DNA of 64,000 bases from UBA5951 sp009936885 (GTDB lineage: Bacteria; Pseudomonadota; Alphaproteobacteria; Puniceispirillales; Puniceispirillaceae): NCBI GenBank assembly GCA_937996625.1, contig CALKVA010000010.1:62001-126000 (forward strand), read 5' to 3'. A program made the translations under genes and the position numbers. A model generated the notes under the pieces. It searched no databases, was not told the origin of the DNA, and saw nothing but the letters and a program-made list of their open reading frames with translations. Below, piece by piece: positions 54,805-64,000 of the stretch (its first letter is position 1; each line of letters opens with the position of its first letter).

Positions 54805-55733
54805 AGTGTGAGCTACTACTTGATGCTTTTCGGGGCTCTGCGAGAATAATCCGTATCGTCGGACATCGCGGTGCGCGGGGTCTCTTCCCAGAAAATAGTA
54901 TGGTTGGATTCGAGAATATTTTAAAAATAGGCGTGACCCTCATCGAATTAGATGTCGTATTTTCTAAAGATAAAACTCCCATAATTACCCATAATCACAC
55001 CATCAACCCATCTACCAGTCGAGATGTTGATGGCGAATTTGTGAACAAGAATATTAAAGTCTCATCATTAACAGTTGAACAGATTAAAAACTACGAGATT
55101 GGTAGATTGGACCTCGATAGTGATTATGGAAAACGGTTTCCAGAACAAGCGCAGCTAGACGGCATTTATATGCCAACTCTTCAGGAATTATTTGAAAAAA
55201 TGCAACAGCCTGAATTTGAACAAATGCGTTTGATGGTCGAAATTAAATCAGAACCTAATTATTCGAGCCAAGATAGAGCAAATATAGCTAGTCTTGTTAC
55301 AAAACAAATAAGAGACGCTAATCTTTTAAACAAAGTTCTTTTGCATAGTTTTGACTGGCTTTTATTGAGCGAGTGCAAAAAAAAGGACCCAGAAATCACA
55401 ACCTCGTTCTTGACAAAAAAAGGCTATCAAAATGAGACTGAAAACTATCAACCATTACAGATGTATATGCAGGATGCAGCAGGACATTCCAATGCTGTTC
55501 CCGAAAAAATTAGCGCGTTAGGTGGGTCTGTTTGGTGCCCCTATTTCAAGGATATAACTCATGATAGACTATTATCTGCTCGAGAAAATAACTTAATTGT
55601 GGTTGTTTGGACGCTTAATGAGCTTGATGATATTGAAGCTATGATTGAACTTGGTGTGGATGCCATCGTAACCGACTACCCAACAAAAGTTATGTCGGCA
55701 CTGATAGCTAAAGCAAAACACTGGCAAAATTAA
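54801..55733 (+). CDS. Glycerophosphodiester phosphodiesterase
   Basis: 310-residue GDPD-family enzyme. Motifs are VGHRGARGLFPENS (~19-32, two catalytic residues), ELDVVFSKDKTP (~48, with the metal acid) and MVEIKSE (~142). The usual HD after the metal acid reads HN here (ITHNHT), which may alter metal binding. The GTG start overlaps the dmdB-like stop by four bases (GTGA), so it is translationally coupled, though its chemistry has no obvious link to DMSP. Confidence 0.9.
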   Translation: MKCELLLDAFRGSARIIRIVGHRGARGLFPENSMVGFENILKIGVTLIELDVVFSKDKTPIITHNHTINPSTSRDVDGEFVNKNIKVSSLTVEQIKNYEIGRLDLDSDYGKRFPEQAQLDGIYMPTLQELFEKMQQPEFEQMRLMVEIKSEPNYSSQDRANIASLVTKQIRDANLLNKVLLHSFDWLLLSECKKKDPEITTSFLTKKGYQNETENYQPLQMYMQDAAGHSNAVPEKISALGGSVWCPYFKDITHDRLLSARENNLIVVVWTLNELDDIEAMIELGVDAIVTDYPTKVMSALIAKAKHWQN

Positions 55734-55742
55734 AAAACAGGG

Positions 55743-58055
55743 TTATAGCGGACCAAAATTCGGAGGCGAAATTCGGCGCTTTGATGCATTTTCATAGGTA
55801 GAAGCAATTGATAATAATGTATCTTCTGTCCCTGGCTCCGAACGAAATACAAGAGAGAATGGTAACCCTGGCTCTTCTATTTTGGTCGGTTTATCACTCG
55901 CTTTGGAGATATATTTAGTACCATCAGCGTTCAGTGTAAAAACAGGGTCATATGTTGTTGTAACAAACCCTGCTGGAACTAGTATTTCAGATAAACCTGC
56001 ATTCGGGCCATATAAACTTTCTGGTCGCAAATTATGAATGGTGTCATATTGATGAGGCTGACCTATAATACCTGGTGCCCAAGGCGTATGAAGGCGAACA
56101 AAAGCATCTAGTTCATTCTCAATTAATACCATCATATCAATTCGTCTTAATAATTCGCGCAGCATAATGCGCTCATTCACACCCTGTCTGCCGTCAAGGG
56201 CGTTTCGTGGATCTGTCGTTTCTTCCCAATTCTTAAAGCCAGCACGCTGGTCGTCCCCCCAGAATTTAGATCTCGCATTTAATTCGGCCCAATTATCCAG
56301 CGTCTCATGGAAGCCAGCTGATTTCCAATCCTCTGCTCTGCGAAGTAGATACTGACTTATATGAAAACGAAAACTATTGGCTAGCTTTTGTTCTTGAATA
56401 GATGCAATGGTTAAATTGCGCGGCGGAGCAATGCTGCCCTCAGCAAGACCAACCATATAATCAATCGGATCTAGCCTGCCTGTTCCAAAAAGCTTTCCTG
56501 GAATAAATTCTGTTGGTTTTATAGCTGCTGCGAAATCAACAAAAACAGGGCTCCCTTGATTATCTAAACGAAAAAGTATGTCTGGCATAAAAACAGGAAG
56601 TAGTCGTGTTAAAGCCTTCCGAAAGTCAACTCTCATTGAACCCAAATCTGAATCCTGTTGCCATAAAGGGTCAGAAGATTGCAATAGACTAGCCCCAAGC
56701 TTCTGGCCAAGAATGTCTTTTATCTCGGTTATTGCAGCATCCACTATTGGCCTTTCCGTTACCGAGTCCTCAGGATAGACAAGCGATTCTGACACGAGGC
56801 CTAAACGCACTCCGTCAAGGGACGGCTCAGATGTTTTAGTAGCAAGATTGCTGACAAAAGTACTTTGGATAATAGATGAGCGTGGGACGGTGGTGTAGGG
56901 ATCTCGATCATCATAATAGCCTTGTTCTGGATCCTTTAAAGCATCTAAAATTTTTGCGCAATCAGGCAGTGATTTTCCGTGAACGCCTGTTCTATCGCAG
57001 TAAATATCAGCCCCAATAGCCCCTCCGTCAAACCCGATCATAGCCTTGTGAGGTAGAATAAGACTAATGGCATTATGGTTTGATGGTCCTCTGCATGAGG
57101 CTCTTGTTTCCTCGCCAAGGCTTGCCATAACTAAATTAGTGCTGACAGATACAGCAGAACCTGAACTTGAACCAAGAGAAGCAGCCCTTGTTGTGTCATA
57201 GGGATTAGAAGGATTACCGCCCCAACTTGAACGCTGATAGCCTAAGGTAGAGGGAAGTATTTTTGTGGGGCTGTGGTTACCGCCAGGGTCGCCAGCTCTT
57301 CCGTTATATTCAGTGTTTACTGCCTTAGCAAAAATGATGGCACCTTTGTCTCTGAGCTGCTTTACAAGCATGTGATCGCGCGCTGGAAAATCAATTTCAT
57401 AAGCCGCATCAGCTCCTCCGGTTGAGCGCATATCCTTAGTATCGAACGGATCCTTAAACGAAAAAGTTACACCATACATTGGCATTTTTTCTAAATCTGG
57501 ATTGCTACCAAACTCAGCATCTAATTCAGCTGCCCTCTCTAGCGCATCAGGTTGCTGCCTTAAAATCTCGCATACAGCAGGGGCATCGTCGGGGAGCGGG
57601 CCTTCAGAGGGATGTCTGTCATAATCTCCCCAACAAGTCACGGAGCGCTCACCACGGATATTGATAGTTGAAAGGCTGTTCACCTGTCCTGCATTTGGTA
57701 TTCCTGCGATCATACCAATTTGCTGGTAAACGTCATTTTTTGATGCCGTTTTCGCCATTCTTCCGAATTCAAGTGGCGGGCCTTTGTAATTCTCCCTATT
57801 CGGGACGACATCGTCCACTTTAATTGTTTTTGTAGGGAATTCTATTGCCTGCCCACCACGAATTACACCCGGAACACTAGCAATATCAGAACCATCTTCC
57901 GTAACCAGCATACTTGAAACACCGTTATATGCCTTAACGCGATCTAAATAACTTTGAACCACTTCCACTAAAGTTACATCACCAGACTTAATTGCGCTGT
58001 GCAGGTCGGCGATTGATGCTTCAACCACATTAAATTTTTGTTTTTCAATCGGCAT
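55743..58055 (-). CDS. Large amidase-signature family enzyme
   Basis: 770 residues, far longer than usual (~450-500). Catalytic Lys201 lies in SFKDPFD; the cis-Ser is in LGSSSGSAVS and the nucleophile is Ser320 in GEETRASCRG, a strong departure from the common GTDTGGSIR. About 250 extra residues, mainly after ~460, have no recognised domain. It points toward the ABC transporter genes on the same strand and is probably part of the same catabolic unit, hydrolysing an imported amide. Confidence 0.8.
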   Translation of the reverse strand: MPIEKQKFNVVEASIADLHSAIKSGDVTLVEVVQSYLDRVKAYNGVSSMLVTEDGSDIASVPGVIRGGQAIEFPTKTIKVDDVVPNRENYKGPPLEFGRMAKTASKNDVYQQIGMIAGIPNAGQVNSLSTINIRGERSVTCWGDYDRHPSEGPLPDDAPAVCEILRQQPDALERAAELDAEFGSNPDLEKMPMYGVTFSFKDPFDTKDMRSTGGADAAYEIDFPARDHMLVKQLRDKGAIIFAKAVNTEYNGRAGDPGGNHSPTKILPSTLGYQRSSWGGNPSNPYDTTRAASLGSSSGSAVSVSTNLVMASLGEETRASCRGPSNHNAISLILPHKAMIGFDGGAIGADIYCDRTGVHGKSLPDCAKILDALKDPEQGYYDDRDPYTTVPRSSIIQSTFVSNLATKTSEPSLDGVRLGLVSESLVYPEDSVTERPIVDAAITEIKDILGQKLGASLLQSSDPLWQQDSDLGSMRVDFRKALTRLLPVFMPDILFRLDNQGSPVFVDFAAAIKPTEFIPGKLFGTGRLDPIDYMVGLAEGSIAPPRNLTIASIQEQKLANSFRFHISQYLLRRAEDWKSAGFHETLDNWAELNARSKFWGDDQRAGFKNWEETTDPRNALDGRQGVNERIMLRELLRRIDMMVLIENELDAFVRLHTPWAPGIIGQPHQYDTIHNLRPESLYGPNAGLSEILVPAGFVTTTYDPVFTLNADGTKYISKASDKPTKIEEPGLPFSLVFRSEPGTEDTLLSIASTYENASKRRISPPNFGPL

Positions 58056-58149
58056 AAGTTATATCACTCAAGCTGGTGTCTGATGTAAACATTTGCTATG
58101 TTAGACTAAAATGCGAATGGATTTAGTTTAAAAAAACCAATCTGATATT

Positions 58150-59214
58150 TTATTTAAGTCTATTTCCTTCCAAGTCGAATATAAATATGTCTTTTGCGTC
58201 AACGCTAACAGCGACCGATATATCATCGTTGATTTCTGTTGCTGCTTCACTAGTCATTAAAGAGACGAATTTTTCATCTGTTCGGGCATCAAGATAAATT
58301 AGCTTTTCTCTGCCTAAAGGTTCGATAACTTGAATATCGTGAGAATCTTTTGCCTTAGATTTTTTTATGAATGTTTTTTCGGGTCGAACACCAATTGTAA
58401 CCTCCGACGGTAGATTTTTTGCTTCATTAGTGGCTAATTTAACGCTGAAATACTTTGTGTTTATAATATTTCCATTAGTGCTTCCTTTACAGAAGTTCAT
58501 TGAGGGTGAGCCGAAAAAGTCAGCAACAAAAAAGTTCTTAGGATTATTATAAATTTCGTCTGGAGTTCCGATTTGCTCGATGTCTCCTTTGTTCATAATA
58601 ACTATTTTGTCTGCCAGTGTCATGGCCTCTTCTTGATCATGAGTTACATAGATAAAGGTTTTACCCAGCTCTTTGTGAATTCTTCCACATTCAGCTCTTA
58701 ATTCTCGACGCAGTTTTGCGTCCAAACTCGATAATGGCTCATCTAATAGAAATATTTGTGGCTCAGTTACGAGTGTTCTAGCAAGTGCAATTCTTTGCGA
58801 CTCTCCACCAGAGCACTGAAACGGCATTTTCTTTAGAAGGTGCCCGATTTGAACAAGTTCTGCTACTTCTGCTACTTTTTGCTCCATTTCACTAGCAGAT
58901 ACCTTCTTCATACGTAGGCCAAACTTTATATTATCTTCTACTGTCTTGTTCGGAAATAAGGCGTGGTTTTGGAAAACCATTCCAATACCCCTTTTGCCAG
59001 GTTCAATATCATTTACGATATTTTCACCAATTAGGATTTCTCCATCTGTCGGATCTTCAAATCCAGCAAGCATCCTCAAGGTAGTTGTTTTTCCGCATCC
59101 AGAAGGACCCACAAGCACCACAAATTGCCCATCATCAATATCAAAATTAATATTTTTTACAGCATCAACAATCCCAAAAGATTTTTTGAGAGACTTTATT
59201 TGAATATGGCTCAT
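58150..59214 (-). CDS. ABC transporter ATPase (MalK/UgpC type)
   Basis: 354 residues. Walker A GPSGCGKTTTLRML (~37), Q-loop VFQNHALFP, signature CSGGESQRIALART (~133, unusual LSGGQ variant) and LLDEPLSSLDAK (~156). The C-terminal region has the TOBE/OB motif typical of carbohydrate importers. Last transporter gene before the amidase on this strand (95 bp). Confidence 0.92.
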   Translation of the reverse strand: MSHIQIKSLKKSFGIVDAVKNINFDIDDGQFVVLVGPSGCGKTTTLRMLAGFEDPTDGEILIGENIVNDIEPGKRGIGMVFQNHALFPNKTVEDNIKFGLRMKKVSASEMEQKVAEVAELVQIGHLLKKMPFQCSGGESQRIALARTLVTEPQIFLLDEPLSSLDAKLRRELRAECGRIHKELGKTFIYVTHDQEEAMTLADKIVIMNKGDIEQIGTPDEIYNNPKNFFVADFFGSPSMNFCKGSTNGNIINTKYFSVKLATNEAKNLPSEVTIGVRPEKTFIKKSKAKDSHDIQVIEPLGREKLIYLDARTDEKFVSLMTSEAATEINDDISVAVSVDAKDIFIFDLEGNRLK

Positions 59215-59227
59215 TTATAACCCCAAC

Positions 59228-60103
59228 CTATTTTCTAATCATTCCAAAACTAAATCCGCGCGCCAGATGCTTGCGGATAGTTATACCAACTATTATGAGC
59301 GGTATTGTAATACCCACGGATAATGCTGCTTGCCTGCCATAGACACGACCTTCTGAAGAGCCTTCATATTTTGCAAGTTCCACGGGAAGTGTAACAGCAT
59401 CTGTTTTTGATAAAATAAATGCCACCAGATATTCTGACCATGTGAGAATCAAAATAAACAAGAATGTTGCCAAAAGACCGGATCGGATTACTGGAAACAC
59501 AACTTCTGTGATAATTGTCCATCTATTTGCACCCATTATTTCTGCTGCCTGCTCTAGCTCGATTGGGACCTCATCGATAAAGCTTTTCGTCATCCATACT
59601 GCATATGGAAGTGTTGTGATGAAATAGATGGCAATAAGACCTGTAAGTGAATCTATTAGTCCAATTGTGGTGTAATAAAGTGATAACGGTCCAACAAGAA
59701 CAATAGGAGGCACCATACGTAACATAAGAAGCTGGAACATTCGGGTCTCAGACAATACTTTATATCGGGAAACACCATAGGCAATAAATGCACCAAAAGA
59801 GACAGAAAGAAACGTTGAAATAAACGAAATAATTGTGGAGTTCCGAAGTGCTGTGAAAGGCTTCTGGATGGATTGAGCATACTGCGTTTCAGTGTGCTCC
59901 ATTGCACCTCCCCAAACGTTGCTATAATTACTCATTGTGGGTTCTTCAGACCAATATACAGGTGGCCAAGCAAGCCAGTCTTTATCTGGCTTGAATGAAG
60001 TAGCTACAATCCAGAATAATGGGAATAGGACTATTAATAGCCAAATTGTTAAAAGTGTGTATCTTACTAGATTATCAATATTTTGTTTTTGAGTTTTTGT
60101 CAT
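59228..60103 (-). CDS. ABC transporter permease (MalG/UgpE type)
   Basis: 291 residues, six membrane segments. The EAA loop reads IELEQAAEIMGANRWTIITEVVFP (in two stretches, ~190-213), and the N-terminal part has the usual ATSFKPDKDWLAWPP segment. Two bases separate it from the upstream permease; 13 bp before the ATPase. Confidence 0.92.
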   Translation of the reverse strand: MTKTQKQNIDNLVRYTLLTIWLLIVLFPLFWIVATSFKPDKDWLAWPPVYWSEEPTMSNYSNVWGGAMEHTETQYAQSIQKPFTALRNSTIISFISTFLSVSFGAFIAYGVSRYKVLSETRMFQLLMLRMVPPIVLVGPLSLYYTTIGLIDSLTGLIAIYFITTLPYAVWMTKSFIDEVPIELEQAAEIMGANRWTIITEVVFPVIRSGLLATFLFILILTWSEYLVAFILSKTDAVTLPVELAKYEGSSEGRVYGRQAALSVGITIPLIIVGITIRKHLARGFSFGMIRK

Positions 60104-60105
60104 AT

Positions 60106-61026
60106 CTAATTTGCCTGCACTTGAGCTATCCGCTTATTTTCTTTTTGTAAAATATTTATAGCTGTAAGAATTATCACGACCATCATCAACATCACTATGT
60201 AGCTCATGGCGGCTGCTTTGGACCAATCAAAATAATACCATGTATTTAGATAAATAAGAACAGGGATTGTTTCAGTGGAGGTCCCTGGACCACCCTGAAA
60301 TATCGCCCATGTTTTTGGGAATTCTGCCATAGCTTCTAAGAACCGAAGCACCAATGCTAGAACAATTATGGGTCTTAAAAGGGGAAGTTGAATTTCGAAA
60401 AATATTTTAATACGAGATGCACCAAGAATTTGAGCGGCTTCGACAGGCTCTTTGGGCAATGATGCAAGACCAGCCATCATTATGATAAAGCTGAAGGGAG
60501 CCCAATTCCATATCTCCATTAATACAACAGTAAATAATGCGATGTCGGGATTTGTTATCCACATAATCAGCATATCTCGGCCCATAATAGATGAAAGAAT
60601 ACCGTTTAAAGGACCTTTCTGATAAAGTATCATCTCCGCAGTATAGGCAATTACAATTGGAACTGTTAACATTGGAATTATAAAAATAATATAATAAAAC
60701 CACTGAAGCCGAAAGTTTTTATACATCAGCAGAGCAAGTCCGAAACCTATCACAAAACAGCCGATTGTTGATGCTAGCGCAAAGCCTAGCGACCTAATTA
60801 TTGCAGCATGAAACCGTTCGTCAGCTACAACATCCTTAAAAATGTCTAACGCGTACCATTCAGACGCCCACCAGCCCTCGGAGTATATCGAATAATAATT
60901 AAACGAAAGATATAATTGCAATATCAAAGCTGGTCCCAAAATCAACATTATTGATAAGATCAAGGGGAACAACACCATTTTTTTATAACGCTTAGTGCGT
61001 TGAAGCATTATTTCAGATCGTGCCAT
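60106..61026 (-). CDS. ABC transporter permease (MalF/UgpA type)
   Basis: 306 residues, six membrane segments. The EAA loop PKEPVEAAQILGASRIKIFFEIQLP (in two parts, ~195-219) is conserved. It forms the heterodimeric channel with the next permease. It begins 65 bp after the binding-protein gene. Confidence 0.92.
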   Translation of the reverse strand: MARSEIMLQRTKRYKKMVLFPLILSIMLILGPALILQLYLSFNYYSIYSEGWWASEWYALDIFKDVVADERFHAAIIRSLGFALASTIGCFVIGFGLALLMYKNFRLQWFYYIIFIIPMLTVPIVIAYTAEMILYQKGPLNGILSSIMGRDMLIMWITNPDIALFTVVLMEIWNWAPFSFIIMMAGLASLPKEPVEAAQILGASRIKIFFEIQLPLLRPIIVLALVLRFLEAMAEFPKTWAIFQGGPGTSTETIPVLIYLNTWYYFDWSKAAAMSYIVMLMMVVIILTAINILQKENKRIAQVQAN

Positions 61027-61091
61027 TGAGAACTCTTCTTGGATGAATGGTTTGACCTACCTGGCTCAATAAGAGCCAGGTAGAGATAGGT

Positions 61092-62549
61092 TTATGCTGG
61101 TGAGTCTATTTTTGGCATAACTGCTTTATAGCTGGCAAGCTCTGCTTTAAGCTTACGCTTTCCAGTTTTCTTTACGATCCCAGCAAACTCTTCCTGAGTT
61201 TTCTTTATACCTTCTGAAACAGAAATTGATCCAACGTATGCTTCTGATAAATTTTTGTTCAGTATGTCGGTAAATTCCATGTATCCAGTAAGATAAATTG
61301 GTGGCGCAGCAACCTGCAAGCATTGCTGAATTCCCTCTAAGCCACCTTTTGTATAAGTCTTAGCAACAACATCGCTTGTCATGTGAGACTTCGCCCACGG
61401 GTCGTGGAATGTATTTGCAGGGTCTGCAACAATAGCTTCGCTCTCTTGTTCTGTTGTCAACCACATCGCTAAATAGGCAGCAAGTGCTTTTCTTGGGCTA
61501 TGTTTATTTACGAGGAGAGCACCCAATGGATCTGAGATTGATCTGTAAATCCGCTTGCCACTGAAATCCGAGCCAGGCACTAAGCCATATTTCCATTGAC
61601 CAACAGTTTTTGACTTTTCGGGGTTTTCGTTCAAAGCAACTATTCCATCCCAATACTGTCCCGAGAATACTTTTCCGCCGGTCATTCTTGGAATCATTTG
61701 TGGAGTACCCCAACCAGGAGCCTCTGGGTGAGATACATCTTTGTATTTCATATAAGTTTCCCAGGCATATACTGCCTCGTCCGAATCCATTGTTGGGTTC
61801 ATATCATCATCAAAAGTAAACCCACCTGCACTATAAAGTTGCATAAACCACCAAGTTGCGCCGTTAGCTCTGTTTCTCAAATTCATTGAGCCATAATAGT
61901 CATCATCATTGGCCTTTGCAGGCGGAGCGAAAAACTTCATCCACTCAATTTCTTCTTCCCAAGTGCCAGGCCATGATGGGCTTTTGCCAAACTTGTCTTC
62001 ATAAGCCGCAGAATTTGCTTCGACAGTCGCCCAATGAATAAATTGAGTATGCACATTGCCATCTGTGGGCATACCATAAGTAGCACCTTTATATTTCATA
62101 AAGGTATCAAATGTACCAACAGCGTTATAGTCAAATCCAACTTCTTCCATATAAGGGTCTAATTCTTCCAACATACCAATTGACGCAAGAGTTGGAATCA
62201 TATTTGAATTTATATGGAATAGGTCAAACTCCGGCGACTTTGCGACACCTTCAGCCACAACAGCTGGGGGCGCTACAAATATTGATATATCTTTTATATC
62301 TTTGAAGTTAGTGCCAGTTTCAGCGCCAAATTTTTCGACAGAGGCTTTCATCGGTGCATAATATAGCGCCCAAATGATACCTTTAAGGTCAGCTGTTCCA
62401 GCACTTTTTGCTGCTTCAATAATTTTTTGATTAACTGCGCTATGGCCACCGGCAGTTGCCATTTTAGGCAAAGCCATCAGTGCCGAAGTGGATATAGCAG
62501 TATTCATAAAATCTCTACGTGATAGTAATTGTCCTAGTTTAAATCGCAT
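61092..62549 (-). CDS. ABC transporter substrate-binding protein, family 1, Tat signal
   Basis: 485 residues from the ATG at 62549 with GGGAGGA upstream (a longer frame to 62573 has no better site). The N-terminus has a twin-arginine signal: LSRRDFMNTAIS followed by a hydrophobic stretch ending MATAGG. A Tat signal means the protein folds before export, less common for family-1 binding proteins. Ligand unknown; context suggests an amide or ester compound. Confidence 0.88.
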   Translation of the reverse strand: MRFKLGQLLSRRDFMNTAISTSALMALPKMATAGGHSAVNQKIIEAAKSAGTADLKGIIWALYYAPMKASVEKFGAETGTNFKDIKDISIFVAPPAVVAEGVAKSPEFDLFHINSNMIPTLASIGMLEELDPYMEEVGFDYNAVGTFDTFMKYKGATYGMPTDGNVHTQFIHWATVEANSAAYEDKFGKSPSWPGTWEEEIEWMKFFAPPAKANDDDYYGSMNLRNRANGATWWFMQLYSAGGFTFDDDMNPTMDSDEAVYAWETYMKYKDVSHPEAPGWGTPQMIPRMTGGKVFSGQYWDGIVALNENPEKSKTVGQWKYGLVPGSDFSGKRIYRSISDPLGALLVNKHSPRKALAAYLAMWLTTEQESEAIVADPANTFHDPWAKSHMTSDVVAKTYTKGGLEGIQQCLQVAAPPIYLTGYMEFTDILNKNLSEAYVGSISVSEGIKKTQEEFAGIVKKTGKRKLKAELASYKAVMPKIDSPA

Positions 62550-62585
62550 TTCATTCCTCCCATAAAATAGCAATTAGTTGCTTTT

Positions 62586-62643
62586 CGATATCGTTTAAGA
62601 TTAAATTGTATATTAATATTTACTTAACTTAATTTATCGATAA
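62586..62643. promoter_or_regulatory. Two palindromes in the divergent spacer before the binding-protein and hydrolase genes
   Basis: CGATATCG (62586-62593) and TTATCGATAA (62634-62643) are perfect palindromes 48 bp apart in the 266-bp region between the divergent genes. Either may be an operator; AT-rich sequence surrounds them and no -35/-10 pair is clear. Confidence 0.35.
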
Positions 62644-62815
62644 TCCTAATTATGATGAAAGCCAAAGAATCTATTGTCAACCTTTTGTGAATACATAAAT
62701 GCTTTATGAGAAACAATATAGTCTAAGAAAAACTGTAAAAAACACTTACTAATAGGCGACATATATACATTCCTTTAGGTTTTTCATTGGAAAATAAAAA
62801 AAATTGGAGGAAAAA

Positions 62816-64000
62816 ATGGACGATGTTAATACTTTTAAATCAGAAATAAGAGATGGGATGGTTATTGATTGGGATGTTCCAATTGAGATGGATGATGGAG
62901 TTGTATTAAGAGCGGATATTTACCGACCTATAAAAGAAGGTCAGTATCCAGTGATATTATCTTATGGTCCATATGGTAAATATCTCCATTTTGAAGATGG
63001 TTATGAGACATGTTGGAATATAATGTGCAAGAATCAGCCAGATGTACCCGCTGGTTCAACAAATAAATATCAAAATTGGGAAGTTGTTGACCCAGAAAAA
63101 TGGGTTCCAGACGAATATGCTGTTGTCCGTGTTGATTCGAGGGGATGTGGGCGTTCTCCAGGATATGTAGATTTATGGTCATTGCGAGAAGCGCAGGACC
63201 AGGGATTATGTGTTACTTGGGCATCAAAACAGAAATGGAGCAATGGAAAAGTTGGAATTAACGGCATATCTTATTATGCCATGAATCAGTATCAGACAGC
63301 TGCACTACAACCAGAAGGACTTGCAGCTATATGCGCATGGGAAGGCGCAGCCGACTTTTACCGAGATATGTCTCATCATGGCGGGATTTTATGTTTATTC
63401 GGCAAGAACTGGTATGACATGCAGGTGAAATCTGTTCAATATGGTGTTGGTGAGAATGGATATCAAAGCAGAATGAATGGTGATTGGGTATCTGGGCCAG
63501 AAACGCTTACTTCTGAAGAACTCGGCTCAAATAGATGCGATTTTGATAAAGACTTGTACGAAAACGATTTAGTCACAACAGAGTATTTTCAGAGTCGAAA
63601 CCCTGATTGGGATAAAGTAGAAGTGCCAATGCTAACATCCTCAAATTGGGGCGGACAAGGACTTCATCCAAGAGGAAATTTTGAAGCATACACTCAAGCC
63701 GCATCAAAGAACAAATGGTTGGAGGTTCACGGAAAAGAGCATTGGACTGAATTCTATACGGATTATGGAATTAACATTCAGAAGCTTTTTTTCGCGCACT
63801 TTCTAAAAGATGAGGATAACGGTTGGGATAAGCGACCGCGTGTGCAGTTGCAGGTGCGACACCCGGGTGAGAAGTTTGTTGAACGCTTCGAGCAAGATTG
63901 GCCGTTGCCAAGTACAAACTGGTCTAAATTCTATTTAAATTATGAAAACATGACACTAGATGAAACTGCGCCATCGAATTCGCAAACAATCTCTTATGAC
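62816..64000 (+). CDS. CocE/NonD-family hydrolase, 3' end beyond window
   Basis: 395 codons to the window end with no stop; start ATG with TTGGAGGAAAA upstream. S15/CocE-type hydrolase: IEMDDGVVLRADIYRPIKEG (split strand pattern), YAVVRVDSRGCGRSPG (~102-117) and nucleophile serine in GINGISYYAMNQ (~146-157, Ser near 151). The later histidine region (HGKEHW) is near residue 305. Divergent from the ABC transporter; with the amidase it may form an ester/amide degradation pathway. Confidence 0.85.
   Translation, partial: MDDVNTFKSEIRDGMVIDWDVPIEMDDGVVLRADIYRPIKEGQYPVILSYGPYGKYLHFEDGYETCWNIMCKNQPDVPAGSTNKYQNWEVVDPEKWVPDEYAVVRVDSRGCGRSPGYVDLWSLREAQDQGLCVTWASKQKWSNGKVGINGISYYAMNQYQTAALQPEGLAAICAWEGAADFYRDMSHHGGILCLFGKNWYDMQVKSVQYGVGENGYQSRMNGDWVSGPETLTSEELGSNRCDFDKDLYENDLVTTEYFQSRNPDWDKVEVPMLTSSNWGGQGLHPRGNFEAYTQAASKNKWLEVHGKEHWTEFYTDYGINIQKLFFAHFLKDEDNGWDKRPRVQLQVRHPGEKFVERFEQDWPLPSTNWSKFYLNYENMTLDETAPSNSQTISYD

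Noticed and set aside
1..64000. CRISPR arrays, insertion sequences and rRNA genes
   Set aside because: No regularly spaced repeats, transposase frames or rRNA signature sequences were seen on either strand.

Overview
The window reads as chromosome of an AT-rich, free-living marine alphaproteobacterium. This is an inference from gene content and order: lptF/lptG, pepA-holC-ndk, purM-purN, hdaA, rnd, topA-dprA-plsY-pyrCB, gatCAB, a 43-residue aa3-oxidase subunit IV gene, an eipB homologue and a DMSP-demethylation gene cluster. A SAR116 (Puniceispirillales)-like organism fits best, but there is no rRNA in the window to prove it.

Positions 1-27653 are mostly core genome: LPS export (lptGF), aminopeptidase and Pol III chi (pepA, holC), ndk, purine synthesis (purMN), a DUF2066 protein, hdaA, an atypical SDR, rnd, eipB, a ROK sugar kinase, rpmG, rnr, topA, a decayed dprA, plsY, pyrimidine synthesis (pyrB and a metal-site-degenerate pyrC), ruvX, gatCAB, a LysR regulator and tRNA-Ser(GCU).

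Positions 27654-34430, directly 3' of the tRNA-Ser, form an accessory stretch of small or unrecognised genes. It holds two tandem operons of unknown small proteins. Each is preceded by the same 59-bp leader (57/59 identical), which ends in the ribosome-binding site and can fold as an H-type pseudoknot reminiscent of SAM-II/SAM-V riboswitches. A GFA-family protein, a periplasmic ClpP-fold protein, a secreted unknown and a Fur-family regulator follow. This is the most novel part of the window.

Positions 34431-64000 are nutrient acquisition and catabolism. (i) A CUT2 (ribose-type) sugar ABC transporter is divergent from an SDR and a ThuA-like gene, and is followed by an unusual regulator that fuses a winged-helix domain to a family-1 solute-binding domain. 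(ii) A UMF1-type MFS permease. (iii) A Yej-type oligopeptide ABC transporter, yejABEF. (iv) A SixA-like phosphatase. (v) dmdA, an enoyl-CoA hydratase and a dmdB-like ligase, for demethylating DMSP and processing methylmercaptopropionate, with a GDPD gene translationally coupled at the end. (vi) A catabolic locus with a 770-residue amidase-signature enzyme, a Tat-dependent family-1 ABC transporter and a CocE-type hydrolase cut by the window end.
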